From NCBI GenBank assembly GCA_963816795.1, contig CAWFLT010000003.1, positions 248,001 to 312,000 of the forward strand: 64,000 bases of DNA, read 5' to 3'. Position numbers and translations under genes: made by a program. The notes under the pieces are model-generated. The model saw only the letters and a program-made list of their open reading frames with translations, searched no databases and was not told the DNA's origin. Of the stretch, positions 17,588 to 29,377 are shown piece after piece; position 1 is the stretch's first letter, and each line of letters starts with the position of its first letter. This DNA is from CAWFLT01 sp963816795. Lineage in GTDB: Bacteria > Acidobacteriota > Vicinamibacteria > Vicinamibacterales > SCN-69-37.

Positions 17588-19117
17588 ATGCAACACGAGC
17601 ACTACGACATCCTCATCATCGGCACCGGCGCGGGCGGCGCCACGCTCGCCCATGCCCTGGCGCCGACGGGCGCCCGCATCCTCATCCTCGAGCGCGGCGA
17701 CTACGTGCCGCAGGAAGACGACAACTGGAGTCCCGAGGCGGTGTGGAAACACCTTCGCTATCGCGCGAAGGAGCGCCTCCTCGACGAGTGGGGCAAGGAG
17801 TTTCAGCCGTACACGCACTACGGCGTCGGGGGAAACACCAAATACTGGGGCAGCGTCCTCCACCGCCTGCGGCGCGAAGACTTCCTGGATCTCGAACACG
17901 CGGGCGGCCTCTCGCCGGCGTGGCCGATTTCGTACGAGACGCTCGCGCCGTACTACGACCGGGCGGAGCGTCTCTATCACGTGCACGGCGCCGCGGGCTT
18001 CGACCCGACCGAGCCGCCGCGCGGTCCGTATCCGTTCGCGGCCGTGCCGCATTCCTCCGGCATGCTCGCGATCGCCGATCAGTTGCGCGATCTCGGTCTG
18101 CATCCTTTCTCGCTGCCGCTGGGCCTCATCCGGCCCGGCGAGGCCGGCGGCTGCGCCCTGTGCAACACCTGCAATTCGTTCCCGTGCAAGATTCGCGCAA
18201 AGAGCGACGCGGAAGTCTGCTGCCTCGAGCCGGCGCTGACGTTCCCCAACGTCACACTGTGGACCAACGCCTTCGCGCATCGGCTGATCACGCGGCCGGA
18301 CGGGCGGGCCGTAGACGCGGTGGAGATTGTTCGGCGAAATGAGACCGTCCGGGTTTCCGCCGATGTGTTCGTGTCGTCCTGCGGCGCCATTCACTCGGCG
18401 GCGCTCCTGCTGCGGTCGGCGAACGGTCAGCACCCGCACGGTCTCGCCAACTCGTCAGGTCTCGTCGGCCGGCGCTACATGGCGCATCTGGCGACGATGA
18501 TGGAGGGGTTTCATCCGCTGCGGAAGAACGAGACGGTCTTTCAGAAGACGGTCGGGATCAACGACTTCTATCTGCCTGGCCCGGATCGGCCGTTCCCACT
18601 CGGACACATCCAATCTCAAGGGCGCACGCACGGCGTGATGGCGCAAACCGTGGTGCCGTGGATACCGCTGTGGGCCTACGAGGCCTGGGTCGCGCGCGGT
18701 GTCGACTGGCTGGCGATGTCCGAAGATCTTCCCGATCCCGAAAATCGTGTGACCGTTGAGGCCGATGGGCGCATCCGCTTGCGCTACCGGCCCAACAACC
18801 TCAGGTCGCACAACCGGCTCGTCAAGGAGATGAAGCGCGTCTTGAAAAAGCTCGGGTTCTGGGTCGTCGTGGCCCACTCGCATCGCAGCAAGAACACCAC
18901 CCACCAGTGCGGCACGCTGGTCTTCGGCACCGATCCGTCCTCGTCGGTGCTCGACCCTTATTGCCGCGCGCACGATCTCTCGAATCTCTTCGTCGTCGAC
19001 GCTTCGTTCTTTCCGTCGTCAGCCGCCGTCAATCCGGCGCTGACCATTGCGGCGCAGGCCCTGCGGGTCGCCGATCACATCACCGGTTCGCCGGAGCCAA
19101 AGGAGACTCGGCCGTGA
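17588..19117 (+). CDS. GMC family FAD-dependent oxidoreductase
   Basis: A 509-residue GMC oxidoreductase, related to sugar and alcohol dehydrogenases. The FAD-binding GTGAGGATLA lies near residue 12, YGVGGNTKYWG forms the flavin-contact loop, and the C-terminus VVDASFFPSSAAVNPALTIA holds the family signature with the final ALRVADHI. An internal Cys-rich stretch CALCNTCNSFPCK is unusual and could bind a cluster or form disulfides. The ATG at 17588 follows a TTG codon. The stop overlaps the VOC start by four bases (GTGA at 19114-19117). No signal peptide was seen. Confidence 0.9.
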   Translation: MQHEHYDILIIGTGAGGATLAHALAPTGARILILERGDYVPQEDDNWSPEAVWKHLRYRAKERLLDEWGKEFQPYTHYGVGGNTKYWGSVLHRLRREDFLDLEHAGGLSPAWPISYETLAPYYDRAERLYHVHGAAGFDPTEPPRGPYPFAAVPHSSGMLAIADQLRDLGLHPFSLPLGLIRPGEAGGCALCNTCNSFPCKIRAKSDAEVCCLEPALTFPNVTLWTNAFAHRLITRPDGRAVDAVEIVRRNETVRVSADVFVSSCGAIHSAALLLRSANGQHPHGLANSSGLVGRRYMAHLATMMEGFHPLRKNETVFQKTVGINDFYLPGPDRPFPLGHIQSQGRTHGVMAQTVVPWIPLWAYEAWVARGVDWLAMSEDLPDPENRVTVEADGRIRLRYRPNNLRSHNRLVKEMKRVLKKLGFWVVVAHSHRSKNTTHQCGTLVFGTDPSSSVLDPYCRAHDLSNLFVVDASFFPSSAAVNPALTIAAQALRVADHITGSPEPKETRP

Positions 19118-19660
19118 GAGCGCGATCGTTCAGCCATGTCGGCATCACCGTCTCGAACTTCAACCGCGCGGTGCAGTTCTACTGGGAGGTCTTCGGCTGT
19201 CCGCTGGTCGGCGTCGCCGACACGCCGTCCGAGCGTGTGCGAACGTTTTTCGGGGTCGACGCCCCGGCACCGCACTGCAAGATTGGCTGGATTCGCGTGC
19301 CTGGCGGCGGCGTCCTCGAGATTTTCGCGTTCGAGCCGCAGCAGGCCGGCGGTCGCTATTCCGTGGAACCGGGTCGGGTTGACGCACTTCTCGTTCAACG
19401 TGCGCAACCTGGATCGCTGGCACGAGCACCTCGTGAGCCGAGGCGTCGAGTGCCTCGGCCGCCCCGAGCGTTCGCCGCGCGGTCATTCGTTCTTTTTCGC
19501 GAAGGATTTCGACGGCAATCTCATCGAGTTGATGGATCTGGGCTTCATGTACCACGTCCTCGGCTGGCTCGGACCGCTCGGTGGATTCCTGTTCAGGCGG
19601 GGGATGTACAAGCAGGTACTACGCTGCTCGACCTTGACCCCGCATCGGCCTCCCTACTAA
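19114..19660 (+). CDS. VOC (glyoxalase/dioxygenase fold) protein, one frameshift
   Basis: Two halves of a vicinal-oxygen-chelate protein are read in adjacent frames. The first half, from GTG 19114, begins FSHVGITVSNFNRAVQFYWE (metal-binding His of the first module) and ends at FEPQQAGGRYSVEPG. The second half carries LTHFSFNVRNLDRW, the second-module His, and SFFFAKDFDGNLIELMD, with the terminal Glu ligand. One base change near 19374 joins them. It is translationally coupled to the GMC gene and completes a three-gene oxidative group with the Gfo/Idh/MocA gene. Confidence 0.8.
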
Positions 19661-19693
19661 TCTCGCTGCTGCTCCCCCGTTCGGAGGTTCCCC

Positions 19694-22600
19694 ATGCGGC
19701 GCGCTCTCGCGGTCGTGCTTTTCGCTTTGACATCCGCCAGTCTCGTGTTGGCTCAAACCCAAATCACGAGTGGCGTCATCCAGGGCACGGTGGTGGATGC
19801 GACAGGCGCGGCGCTTCCCAGCGCGAGCGTGGAGATCAAGAATCTCGACACCAATACCAGCGAGCGCCGCACCACCGACGGCGAGGGCCGCTTTACGGCG
19901 CTGCAGCTTCAGCCCGGGCGCTACACGGTCACGATTCAGCTCAAGGGGTTTTCGACGTTCGTGCAGGACGGCGTCGTGCTCACGGTCGGCCAGAGCCTCA
20001 CGCTCCGGCCACGGATGACGGTGTCGACCGTCGAGCAGACGGTGACCGTCACCGGCACGCCGGCGATCGAAACGACGCGAAGCGGCGTCGCCTCGACCCT
20101 GAACGAGAAGGTCATCGGGACGCTCCCGATCCTGGGCCGGAAGTTCGAGGACTTCCTGACGTTGACGCCGGGCGTGAGCGTCGTCCAGGGGCCGGACGGC
20201 GACGAGATCTCCTTTGCCGGACAGCGCGGCGTCTTCAACAACGTGAGTCTCGACGGCGGCGACTACAACAACGGCTTTTTCGGCGAGCAGGCAGGCGGAC
20301 AGCGCGCCCCGATTGACATCACGCTCGACGCGGTCAGGGAATTCCAGGTCATCGCGACGGGAGCGCCGGCCGAGTTCGGCCGCACCGCCGGCGGCGTGGT
20401 GAACGTCATCACCAAATCCGGCACCAACGCCCTGCGCGGCAGCCTCTTCTATTTTCAGCGTCTCGAAGCGCTCACCGGCGACTTGTCGGACGGCACCAAG
20501 TTGGAGGACTTCCACCGCGAGCAGTTCGGCGGGACGGCTGGCGGACCGATCAAGAAGGACAAGGTGTTCTTCTTTGCAGCGCTCGAAGGGATCACCGGTG
20601 ACTTCACGCGGCCGAACCTGAGCGTGCCGATCGGCACGCCCTGCCCGGTGTCGGCGCCGGTCATCCCGGCCGACGAAGCGCTCATCAACGGCAGTCCCGA
20701 TTGTCAGCGGCGCGCGCTGCTGTCGTTCTTCCAGTCGCGGCTCGGACGGGACGAAAGTCTGCCGATCGGGCATCCGATCAACACGACTGCGCTCCTGCTC
20801 AAAGGCGATGCGAACCTGAACGAGAACAATCACCTCACGATTTCGTACAACTTCAACCACTCACGCAAAGAAAACGAGACGTTCGACGTGGCGACCTATG
20901 GTCCCTCTGCCAACGGCATCGAGGGCAACCCCGCGCGCATCAACGTCGTGAACGCCAATTGGTTTTCGACCCTCTCGTCGAGCAAGCTGAACGAATTTCA
21001 TTTCACCTACTCCCGCGAGTCGCGGCCGAGACAGGCGGTCGACGCGATATCGCCGGATACCGGGATGGGCTTCGGCCCGTCGTTCCGGTTCGGGAATCCC
21101 TACTTCCTGCAGCCGGCCGTCGACGAACTGATCTGGCGGACGCAGTTCAAGAACAACCTGTCGTGGATCCGCGGCGGCCACACGATCAAGATCGGCGCCG
21201 AATGGATGCACACCTTGAACGATCAGGTGTTCCGCGGGTTCTTCACGGGCCGCTACATCTTCGACAGCGTCTCGTCGTTCCTTCGCTACACCTCACCGGC
21301 GGCGCCAGGCGGGTTCGGTCCCGTCCACCATCGGCTGTTCGGGCGGCGTGTATGTGACCGCGCCGGCGTCCTGTCCGGCCGGAACGACCACGACGGGCGG
21401 TCCCCTGCTCCTCTACCTCCAGGGTGCGGGCCGCACGGGGCTGGCGACCGACGCGGCCGGCGCCTCGACGATCTCGAACGAAGAGTTTGGCCTGTTCGTG
21501 CAGGACCAGTGGCAGGTCAAACCGGGGCTGACGCTCAACTACGGGCTGCGCTGGGACGCGCAGATCATGCCGGACACGGTGGATCCGACGACGACTGCAT
21601 ACGGGCGGTTCCTGAACGATCCGACGTTCCCGAGCGACGGCACGATTCCCAACCAGACCAACATGTGGCAGCCGCGCCTCGGGCTGGCATGGGATCGCAA
21701 GAACGACGGCAACTCGGTGTTCCGCGCGAACTTCGGCATTTTTTCGGCGCGCCAGAACATGCTGACCCAGGTCGGATCGGTGACCACGAACGGGCTGCAG
21801 CAGCAGACGATCTTCCTGCAGACCGATCTGCACCGTCAGTTCGGACTCCCGATGCCGGTGTGGCCAGGGGTGGTCGCGCCGGCGCCGGTGCCGGAGGGCG
21901 CCTTCCCCGACTTCTCAGGCGTGCGCGTGTTCGATCGCGACTACAAGAACCCGCGTGTCTACTCCTTCAACGTCTCGTACGAGCAAGAGCTGGCGCCCGA
22001 TTGGGCGGGATACGTCGACTTCATCTGGACCAAAGGCACGAACCTCAGCCGGTTTCTCAACTACAACCGCTCCGGCGCCGTCTGCTGCGACGTGAGCCAG
22101 GCCAACGGTGGGACGGGCAACGTCTTCACGTACCCGGGCGCGCCGCCCTGGGGCCCGGCGCTCGGTGAGGTCATGGTGGCGACCAGCGTCGGCCACTCGC
22201 TCTACCGCGGCCTCACCCTCGGCGTGCGCAAACGGTTCTCCGATAAGTACCAACTCGAGGCCAACTACGTCCTCGCCAAGGATGAAGACGACGACAGCAA
22301 CGAGCGCGATCCCTTCACCGATCGCAGCTTCAACTTCTTCGATCTCGACCTCGACTACTCGCTCTCGGATCGCGACATCCGTCACAAGTTCAACCTGTTC
22401 GGGTTCTTCGAGCTTCCAGCGCAGCTGAACCTGAACGCGCGCGTGCAGGCGCGGACGGCGCAACCGATCACGCCGTCGCCACGCGTCGTCGAACGGGAAC
22501 GATCGCGGCCGCAACAGCGACTCGCAAGGACAACGCGTACTTCAGCTTCGACTGGCGGCTGACGCGGGCGTTCAAGGTCGGTGCGCGCTACGAGATCATC

Positions 22601-22747
22601 CCCATGGTGGAGATGTTCAATACGTTCAACAACGCCAACAACCTCAACCCGCTGTCGACGCCGGCGCTGTTCGACTTCTCCGGCTTCCTGCGGACCGGTG
22701 TCGGCGATCCGAGACAGTGGCAGCTGGCGGTCAAGTTCACGTTTTAG
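19694..22747 (+). CDS. Oar-like TonB-dependent receptor, frameshifted
   Basis: About 1017 residues. It opens with a signal peptide and a carboxypeptidase-regulatory-like beta sandwich (VIQGTVVDATGAALPSASVE), then a plug domain ending PAEFGRTAGGVVNVITKSG, and a long outer-membrane barrel closing QWQLAVKFTF. The terminal Phe is typical of outer-membrane proteins. A Shine-Dalgarno GGAGG lies before the ATG at 19694. The frame changes near 21322 and at two points near 22470-22545, but the first and last parts are in the same frame. The substrate is probably an oligosaccharide or other large molecule; this is inferred from the receptor type only. Confidence 0.85.
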
Positions 22748-22763
22748 TTGTAGATCAAGAGCT

Positions 22764-22963
22764 CACACGGGGGGCATGGAGGAGGCACGGAGAGCACGGG
22801 GATGGAACGCAGCACGGGTGTTTGTGAGCCTGGCGTCGTCCGACTGGGTGGAACGATCGCGGGCCAGTGACTGAACGCAGTCCAGAGCAAGCAGACGCTT
22901 TGCCTCTTTCTCGCACTTCGGACTCCGTGAGCCCCGTGCCAACGCCGTGAGCCCCGTGTTAGA
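22764..22963. repeat. Inverted CACGGGG/CCCCGTG element (family A)
   Basis: A 200-base element between a TonB receptor and the ThuA gene. It starts CACACGGGG with further CACGGAG and CACGGGG units and ends with CTCCGTGAGCCCCGTG twice, closing CCCCGTGTT. The two ends are inverted relatives. The middle (about 22810-22910) is a unique sequence unlike the other copies. It sits right after a stop codon. Confidence 0.8.
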
Positions 22964-22990
22964 GGTCTTGGGTTGGAGTAGGATGGCGCC

Positions 22991-23935
22991 ATGCTGAAGA
23001 TCTCCACGACCCTGCGCGCCGCCACCTGGCTGGCCATCGTCGCGGCCAGCTTGTCGCTGACTTCGTTCACGGTCCGCGGCGCCGACAAACGGATTGTCAT
23101 CCTGGCGGGCCGCCCCAGCCACGGGCCGGGCGCGCATGAGTTCCGCGCCGGCAGCCTGCTGATGCAGAAGGCGCTCGCCGGATTCCCCGGCGTGTCGGTC
23201 GAGGTCATCCCGATGGGCTGGCCGACCCAGGAAGTGGACGGCAAGCGGGTGGACGACCACACGCCGCTGATGACCGCCGATGCGATCCTGATCTACGCCG
23301 ACGGCGGCAAGGGCAATCCCGCGATTCAGGGCGACCGCATGCAGGTGCTCGAGTCGCTCGGCCAAGAAGGGCGTGGGACTCGGGTTCGGGCACTACGGCG
23401 TCGAAGTACCGGCCGGCGTGCCCGGTGAAACGTTTCAGCGCTGGATCGGCGGCTACTACGAGACGAACTGGTCGGTGAACCCGATGTGGGAGCCGAAGAT
23501 CGACAAGCTGCCGAACCATCCGGTCGCGCGGGGTGTGCAGCCGTTCGCGACGCACGACGAGTGGTATTTCAACATGCGCTGGACCACGGATCCCGCGCTC
23601 AAAGCCCGGGTGACGCCGATCCTGGTCGCGACGCCGAGCGACGAGGTCCGCAAAGGCCCCTACGTCAGCCCGCGCGGGCCCTACGAGCACATCGTCGCCG
23701 CCAGCGGCCAGGTCGAAACCATGATGTGGGTCATGGAGCGGCCTGACGGCGGACGCAGCTTCGGCTTTACTGGCGGGCACACCCACACCAACTGGGGCGA
23801 TCCCAATCAGCGCCGGGTGATGCTGAACGCGCTGTTGTGGATCGCCAAGGTCGAGGTGCCCGCCGGCGGGGTGCAGGACAAGATCACCGCTGCGGACCTC
23901 ACGGAGAACCTGGATCGAAGGGCGGGAAGAAGTAG
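22991..23935 (+). CDS. ThuA-like (trehalose utilisation) domain protein, frameshifted
   Basis: An exported protein, with a leader ATWLAIVAASLSLTSFT, then KRIVILAGRPSHGPGAHE, the N-terminal strand of the ThuA/class-I-amidotransferase-like fold. The second part in another frame carries FGHYGVEVP, NHPVARGVQPFATHDEWY, and the C-terminal GHTHTNWGDPNQRRVMLNALLW. ThuA-like proteins are linked to sugar oxidation products; the function here is open. Frame changes lie near 23372 and 23915; the latter restores a KGGKK-like end and a TAG at 23933-23935. It is placed just downstream of a TonB receptor on the same strand. Confidence 0.78.
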
Positions 23936-23946
23936 GTCAGACCGGA

Positions 23947-25010
23947 CTAGCGCCAGCGGAACAGCTTCAACGCCAGCACGAAGGAGACCACGAGCCAGAC
24001 CGACCAGCGCGGCGAGCTGCGGCACGAGCTGCGCGCAGGCCGGCGCCCTGCAGCATGTTCGCGCGCAGCGCGTCGATCAGCGCCGTCAGCGGCAGCGCCT
24101 TGATGAACGGCTGCACGACGTCGGGAAATCGCTGCGCCGAGAAGAACACGCCGGACAGGATCCACATCGGCATCATGACCACGTTCATGAGGCCGGAGAC
24201 GCGCCTCGATCGTCCGCGCCCGCGAGGCGACCAGGAGCCCGAGCGCGCTGAACGCACAGCGATCCCAGCGACGCAGATCGCGGCCAGCTCGAGCAGCGAG
24301 CCGCGCACCGGCACGCCGAAGGCGACGACGCCGAACCCGACCGGCACGCCGACCTCGACCACGAGCAGCAGCCATGCGCCAGACCAGGAACGACAGCAGG
24401 TAGTACGGCCGCGACATCGGCGTCGCCGACGAGCCGCTTCATCAGCTTGCGGCGGCGCGCGTCGACGATCGAGAAGCCCAGGCCCCAGACGGCGTTGCCC
24501 ATGATGCCCATGCCGACCAGGCCGGGCATCAGGAAGTCGATGTAGCGCGAGCCCGGCTCGCGCACGAGCTCGTCCTGACCGGCACCGGATCGACGCGTCC
24601 GCCGGCCACGCTGCACGGCGCGGTCGGCCAGCCGCGCGCGCGGTCCGCGCCTCGGGATTGGTGTCGTCGTAGCGATACGACACGCCGCCGTCCGGCGCCG
24701 GCTCGACGACCAGCGCGACCTTGCCCGTCGCGCAGCGCCTGCGCCGCCTGCTCGGCGCTGAGCAGCTCGACCTCGACAGCTGCGGGTCGCCTGCCGAGCG
24801 ACGCCGACGAGCTCGGCGGACGTCGCGGCGATCTTGAGCGACCTCCGCGGGCTGGTTCCGGAACGCGACGCCGAGGCCGGCCGCAGCAGGATCACCGGGA
24901 AAGACCACCGCCCAGAACACCGCCTCGGGCTCGCGGACGAACTCGCGGCACCGCGCACCAGCGTCAGCTGGACCAGCGGATGCGAACGCGCCAGGTGCGG
25001 ACTCACTCAT
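23947..25010 (-). CDS. ABC-2 type exporter permease, frameshifted
   Basis: Reassembled across about eight frame changes, the protein starts with REFVREPEAVFWAVVFP, contains a charged periplasmic stretch (KVALVVEPAPDGGVSYRYDD), the family block YIDFLMPGLVGMGIMGNAVW, and hydrophobic segments ending MMPMWILSGVFFSAQRFP and LVVSFVLALKLFRWR. This is the DrrB/YhhJ-type plan of an ABC-2 permease. Its ATG (25010) overlaps the ATPase stop by four bases (25007-25010), a strong sign that both genes are real and expressed together. The transported substrate is unknown. Confidence 0.8.
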
Positions 25011-25943
25011 CGCGCAGGTGCCGTCCGGTCAGCGTCGACGAACACGTCCTCGAGCGTCGCCGAGTGCGTCCGCAGCTCCGTCAGCGGCAGGCCGCTGCTG
25101 CGCCGAGCATCCTCGAGCAGCGCCGGCACGGCGCGGTGCAGCTCGGTGACCTGCATCTGAATCTGCCGTTCCGACCGGCTTGACGCTCGCGCACGCCCGG
25201 CACGCCCGAGAACAGCGCCGAGATCGCAGACCGCGTTGCCGGTCGAGAACTCGACGACGTGCTCGACGCCGATCGAGGCGATCAGCTCGCGCGGCGTGCC
25301 GAGCGCGATGACCTTGCCGTGATCCATGATCGCGACGCGATCGCAGAGGCTGCTCGGCTTCATCCATGTAGTGCGTCGTCAGCAGGATCGTCCGGCCCGC
25401 CTTGCTTGAACTCGTCGATCAGGTCCCAGAGCTGGCGGCGCGCCTGCGGATCGAGGCCGGTCGTCGGCTCGTCGAGGAACAGCAGGTCGGGATCGCCGAC
25501 GAGCGCGCAGGCGAGCGCCAGCCGCTGCTTCTGCCCGCCCGACAGCGTGCCGACGCGCGCGTCGCGCTTCTCCTCGAGCTGCACGAGCGCGATGACGTGC
25601 GCCGGCGACGGCCCCTGCCGGTAGAAGCTGCGGAACAGCTCGACCGTCTCGAGCACGGTGAGCTTCTCGGAGAGCTGCGTCTCCTGCAGCTGGATGCCGA
25701 GCCGCTGGCGCAGCGCCGCGCGCGTCCGACGCCCAGCGCATGCCGAGCACCTCGACGTCGCCCGGAGTCCGGCGCGGTCAGCCCTTCGCAGATCTCGATC
25801 GTCGTCGTCTTGCCGGCGCCGTTCGGGCCGAGCAGGCCGAAGCACTCGCCGGCGCGCACCTCGAGGTCGAGGCCGTCGACGGCGACGACGTCCTTGTAGG
25901 CCTTGCGCAGGTCGCTCACGCGCAGCGCGACGGATCCGGTCAT
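25007..25943 (-). CDS. ABC transporter ATP-binding protein, frameshifted
   Basis: ATP-binding subunit of the exporter whose permease follows on the same strand. Walker A is FGLLGPNGAGKTTTIE, the signature is LSGGQKQRLALA and Walker B is LLFLDEPTTGLDP. The C-terminus ends LEDVFVDADRTAPAR in the manner of DrrA/CcmA-type exporters. Frame changes near 25770, 25735, 25395, 25355 and 25180 interrupt the Q-loop and C-terminal regions. ATG at 25943. The cluster of disruptions here and in the permease (23.9-25.8 kb) is the densest in the window. Confidence 0.85.
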
Positions 25944-25953
25944 CCGTCCAGTA

Positions 25954-27211
25954 TCACTCGATCCGATACAGATGCGTCCGCGTTCGCAGGAAGAGCGCGC
26001 GGCCGGAGACCGCCGGCGAGGCCATGAAGCCGTCGTCGAGCTGGTTCTCCGCCAGCAGCTTGTATTGCGCGGCCCGCCTCGATGACGGTGGTCTTACCGT
26101 CCTCGCTGAAGAAATACACCCGCGACCCGTCGGACACCGGCGAGGCCGAGAAGGTGCCGCCGACGCGCGCGTTCCAGACCACTTCGCCGGTCTTCGCCTC
26201 GACAGCGCTCGCGATGCCGACGTCGTTGACCATGAAGATGAGATCCCCGACGAGCACGATCGACGGCTTCTGCGGGACGCCGCGCGTCACGCGCCACGCG
26301 ATGTGCGACTGCGTCACGTCACCGCGGCCGTCCATGCGGATCGCCAGCAAATGCGGAGAGGAGAACCCCGTCGGATAGAACGCCAGGCCATGCCCGACGG
26401 CCGGCACCGTGCTGGCCGAGTGGTTGGTCCGTTCCTCGATCCGCCAGAGCTCCTTGCCGGTGAGCGGATCGTAGCCATAGGCGGCCTTCGCCCCGAGACT
26501 GAGGAGCACGGGCTCGCCGCCGACCATCGTCACGCGCGGGGTCGCAAAGGCCTTCCGGAAGTCGCCGTCCGCCTGCGGCTTCCCGTTCGGCCCCAGATCT
26601 CGAAAGTCGATCGATCGCAGCGTCTTCCAGACCGTCTTGCCGGTGTCCTTGTCGAGCGCGACCACGTACTGCTGGTCGCTGCCGTCGAAGTGCATGATGA
26701 GGAGGTTCCTGAACAGAATCGGGGACGACCCGGCTCCGCGGTAGTGGTTGCACTCGAGGTCGCGGCGCTGCCACAGCATCTTGCCGGTCCTGGCGTCGAG
26801 CGCGGCGGTCCCGGGCGATCCGAACGTCACATACACGCGCCCCGGCTCGACCACCGGCGTCGGCGAGGCGAAGGAATTGAATACGTGCCCGATCTGCGGC
26901 GAGTCCACGTAGAAGAGCTTCACGTCGTGGATCACCTTGCCGCTCTCGCGGTCGACCGCCACGGCGAACAGATCGTGACCGTCTTCGGTGGCGGTCGTCA
27001 TCCAGATCTGGCGGCCGAGCACGACCGGCGACGACCAGGCCCGGCCGTGAATCGCCGTCTTCCACGTGACATTCCGGCCCTCCGCCCACGTCAACGGCAA
27101 CGGCCCGGCGGCAAGCCCGGCGCCGTCCGGACCGCGGTATTGCCGCCAGTCTTCGGTGGCAGGCGTCTGCAACGTCGCGAGCGCGAGCAGGACCCACATG
27201 ACGAAGCGCAT
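25954..27211 (-). CDS. PQQ-binding-like beta-propeller protein
   Basis: A secreted propeller of about 419 residues. The leader FVMWVLLALATLQTPA is followed by repeated blades with the pattern WQRRDLECN, YVVALDKDTGKTVWKT, GYDPLTGKELWRIEE and VEAKTGEVVWNARVGG. No Cys-Cys pair or metal site of a true quinoprotein is seen, so it is best called PQQ-like rather than a dehydrogenase. The last blade is shifted by one base near 26070; repairing this gives FLRTRTHLYRIE and a TGA at 25954-25956. ATG at 27211 starts 58 bases from the divergent SDR gene. Eight bases after its stop, the ABC ATPase starts on the same strand. Confidence 0.82.
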
Positions 27212-27268
27212 GCTGGGAGAATACGACGGTTTGCGCGTCGTCCCAAGCGGACGTGATATGGATGGCGC

Positions 27269-28153
27269 ATGCGCACCGTCGTTGTCACCGGCTGCTCGAC
27301 GGGAATCGGCAAGGCGACCGCCAGCGTGTTGATCCACCACGGCGTTCGCGTCTTCGGCAGCGTGCGGAATGCAGCCGACGCCGAACGGCTCGCCGGCGAG
27401 CTGGGCCCGCAATTCGTGCCGCTGGTCTTCGACGTCACCGACCAACCCGCCGTCGCGGCCGCGGCTGGCCAAGTCGCGCGGGCGCTTGGCAACCAGGCAT
27501 TGTTCGGGCTGGTCAACAACGCCGGCGTCGCGTTCCCGGGGCCGCTGCTCCACCTCGCGATCACGGACTTCCGCCGCCAGCTCGAGGTCAACCTCACCGG
27601 ACAGCTGATCGTGACGCAGGCCTTCGCGCCGCTCCTCGGCGCGGAACCGGGCGGACCGGCGGCCCTGGACGCATCGTGATGATGTCGTCGGTGGGCGGCC
27701 GCAATGCGATGCCGTTTCTCGGCGCCTACAGCGCCTCGAAGTTCGGACTGGAGGGGTTCTCGGAGAGCCTGCGTCGCGAGCTGATGGTGTTCGGCATCGA
27801 CGTCGTCGTCATTGCGCCGGGCGCCGTCGCGACGCCAATCTGGCACAAGCGAGAAGGCGCCGACCTGCGCTCGCTTGCGAACACCGCATTCGGTCCGGGG
27901 CTTGCCGCCCTCCTCCAGTTCTCTGAAGAGAGCGCCCGACATGTCCCTGCCGCCGGAGCGGATCGGCGAAGCGGTGTGGCAGGCGCTGACGGCCCGTCGG
28001 CCGCGGACGCGCTACACCGTGACGCCGGAGCCGATGCGGCACTGCGTGATGAAATGGCTCCCGAAACGAGTGGTCGACCGAGCGATCGCGCGCCGCCTCG
28101 GGTTGACGAGACGCGTTGCGGCACCGACGCGCGCCGGGGATAATCCGCGATGA
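27269..28153 (+). CDS. Short-chain dehydrogenase/reductase, two frameshifts
   Basis: A classical SDR. The cofactor motif TGCSTGIGKA starts at residue 8, NNAG is at about residue 90, the catalytic Ser is in VMMSSVGG, and the catalytic Tyr and Lys lie in YSASKFGLEGF. PGAVATPIW follows as the cofactor-lid loop. The second and third parts are in other frames, joined near 27668 and 27935. The C-terminal extension (RYTVTPEPMRHCVMKWLPKR) matches acidobacterial SDRs. The TGA at 28151-28153 overlaps the next ATG (ATGA). Confidence 0.82.
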
Positions 28154-29377
28154 CCGTGTCACGACTCCGGGTTGCGCTCGTCGTCACGGCCGGTCTGGCC
28201 CTGTTCGACTCGCTCACGGGGCAGTCATCGATCAGCGCGCAGAACGCCGAAGAACGGCTCCGCATCTGGACGACCGCGGTCCTCCGCCACCATCCCGGGC
28301 AACTCGATGAGAGCGTCTCCAGCGTCGCGAAGTGGCCGGGCGGCCACGCTGGGCGGTGCGCTCGCCGACTACTTGCGCCTGAACGATCGAACGAGTCTCG
28401 GCGCACTGAGACGGCTCGGAGTTGCATACGGCGCCGCAAGAATCGCTCTTTCTCAAGCGCGCGGCCCTGCTGCACGCCGACGTCGCCATCCTGCACCGCA
28501 CGGTCGAACGGCTACGACCTGCCGCCCACGCCACGCCGCTCGATTCTGGTGGGCGACGGCAGCGAGATGGGCGAAATGGGCGGCACGATTCACTGGGAGT
28601 TTGCTCGCCGCATCCTCGATACACTGCCGCCCGGCGACGCGGCCGACGGCGACGTCCGGCAGTGGTATCGGGCGACCGCGGCGTGGCTGCAGGAATGCAA
28701 CGAGTACGCCGAGTTCCAACCACATCTGGCGCGCGCGCGCTACCTCTTCCCCGACGACCCGGTGTTCATGATGTACCTCGGCACCATGCACACGGCGTTC
28801 GCGGAGCCGCGCATCCAGAACGCGCTGCCCGAGCCCAGTCCGATCATGCGGCGCCCATCGCGCGAGCTCACCTCCACCGGGGCGGCGGCGCCGATCGGCG
28901 CCGCGGACGTCGAGCTGGACCGCGCCGAAGGGTGGTTCCGGAAGGCGCTCGCACAGGACCGCAACTTCACTGAGGCGCGCATCCGGCTCGGCTACGTCCT
29001 CAGCCGCCTCGGCCGCCACGCCGATGCCGCCACCGAGTTGCAGCGCGCCTTGACTGAAGACCCGCCGCGCCTGCTGCGGTACTACGCGCAGTTGCTGCTC
29101 GGTCGCGCGCAGCTGTCACGCCGGCGTCCCGATCTGGCCGTCGCCGCCTTCGAGCAGGCGGCGGAGCTCTATCCCAACGCGCAGTCGCCGCGGCTCGCCT
29201 TGAGCCAACTGGCGCGCGACGCGGGCGATCTCGCCCGGAGCTTGCGCGAGCTGACGCCGCTGACCTTGGGCGCGCAGGATCCGGATCGTCGACGATCCGT
29301 GGTGGGTCTTCAACTGGACGCACGCGCCCAACGCGGCCGATCAACTGACGATGCTCCGCCAGCGCTGGGCCCAATGA
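28150..29377 (+). CDS. TPR-containing protein, frameshifted
   Basis: A secreted or periplasmic TPR-type protein of about 408 residues. The leader VALVVTAGLALFDSLTG starts at ATG 28150 and overlaps the SDR stop. The body includes helical repeat pairs around FRKALAQDRNFTEARIRLGYV, LGRHADAATELQRAL and PDLAVAAFEQAAELYP. Frame changes lie near 28330, 28425, 28510 and 29285; the last reading (DDPWWVFNWTHAPNAADQL) ends at a TGA at 29375-29377 that overlaps the VWFA start. No enzyme motif is visible; a scaffold role is the usual inference. Confidence 0.72.

Noticed and set aside
25658..27256. 532-residue plus-strand open frame over the ABC and PQQ-like genes
   Set aside because: It runs antisense to two genes with clear motifs and has no recognisable domain.
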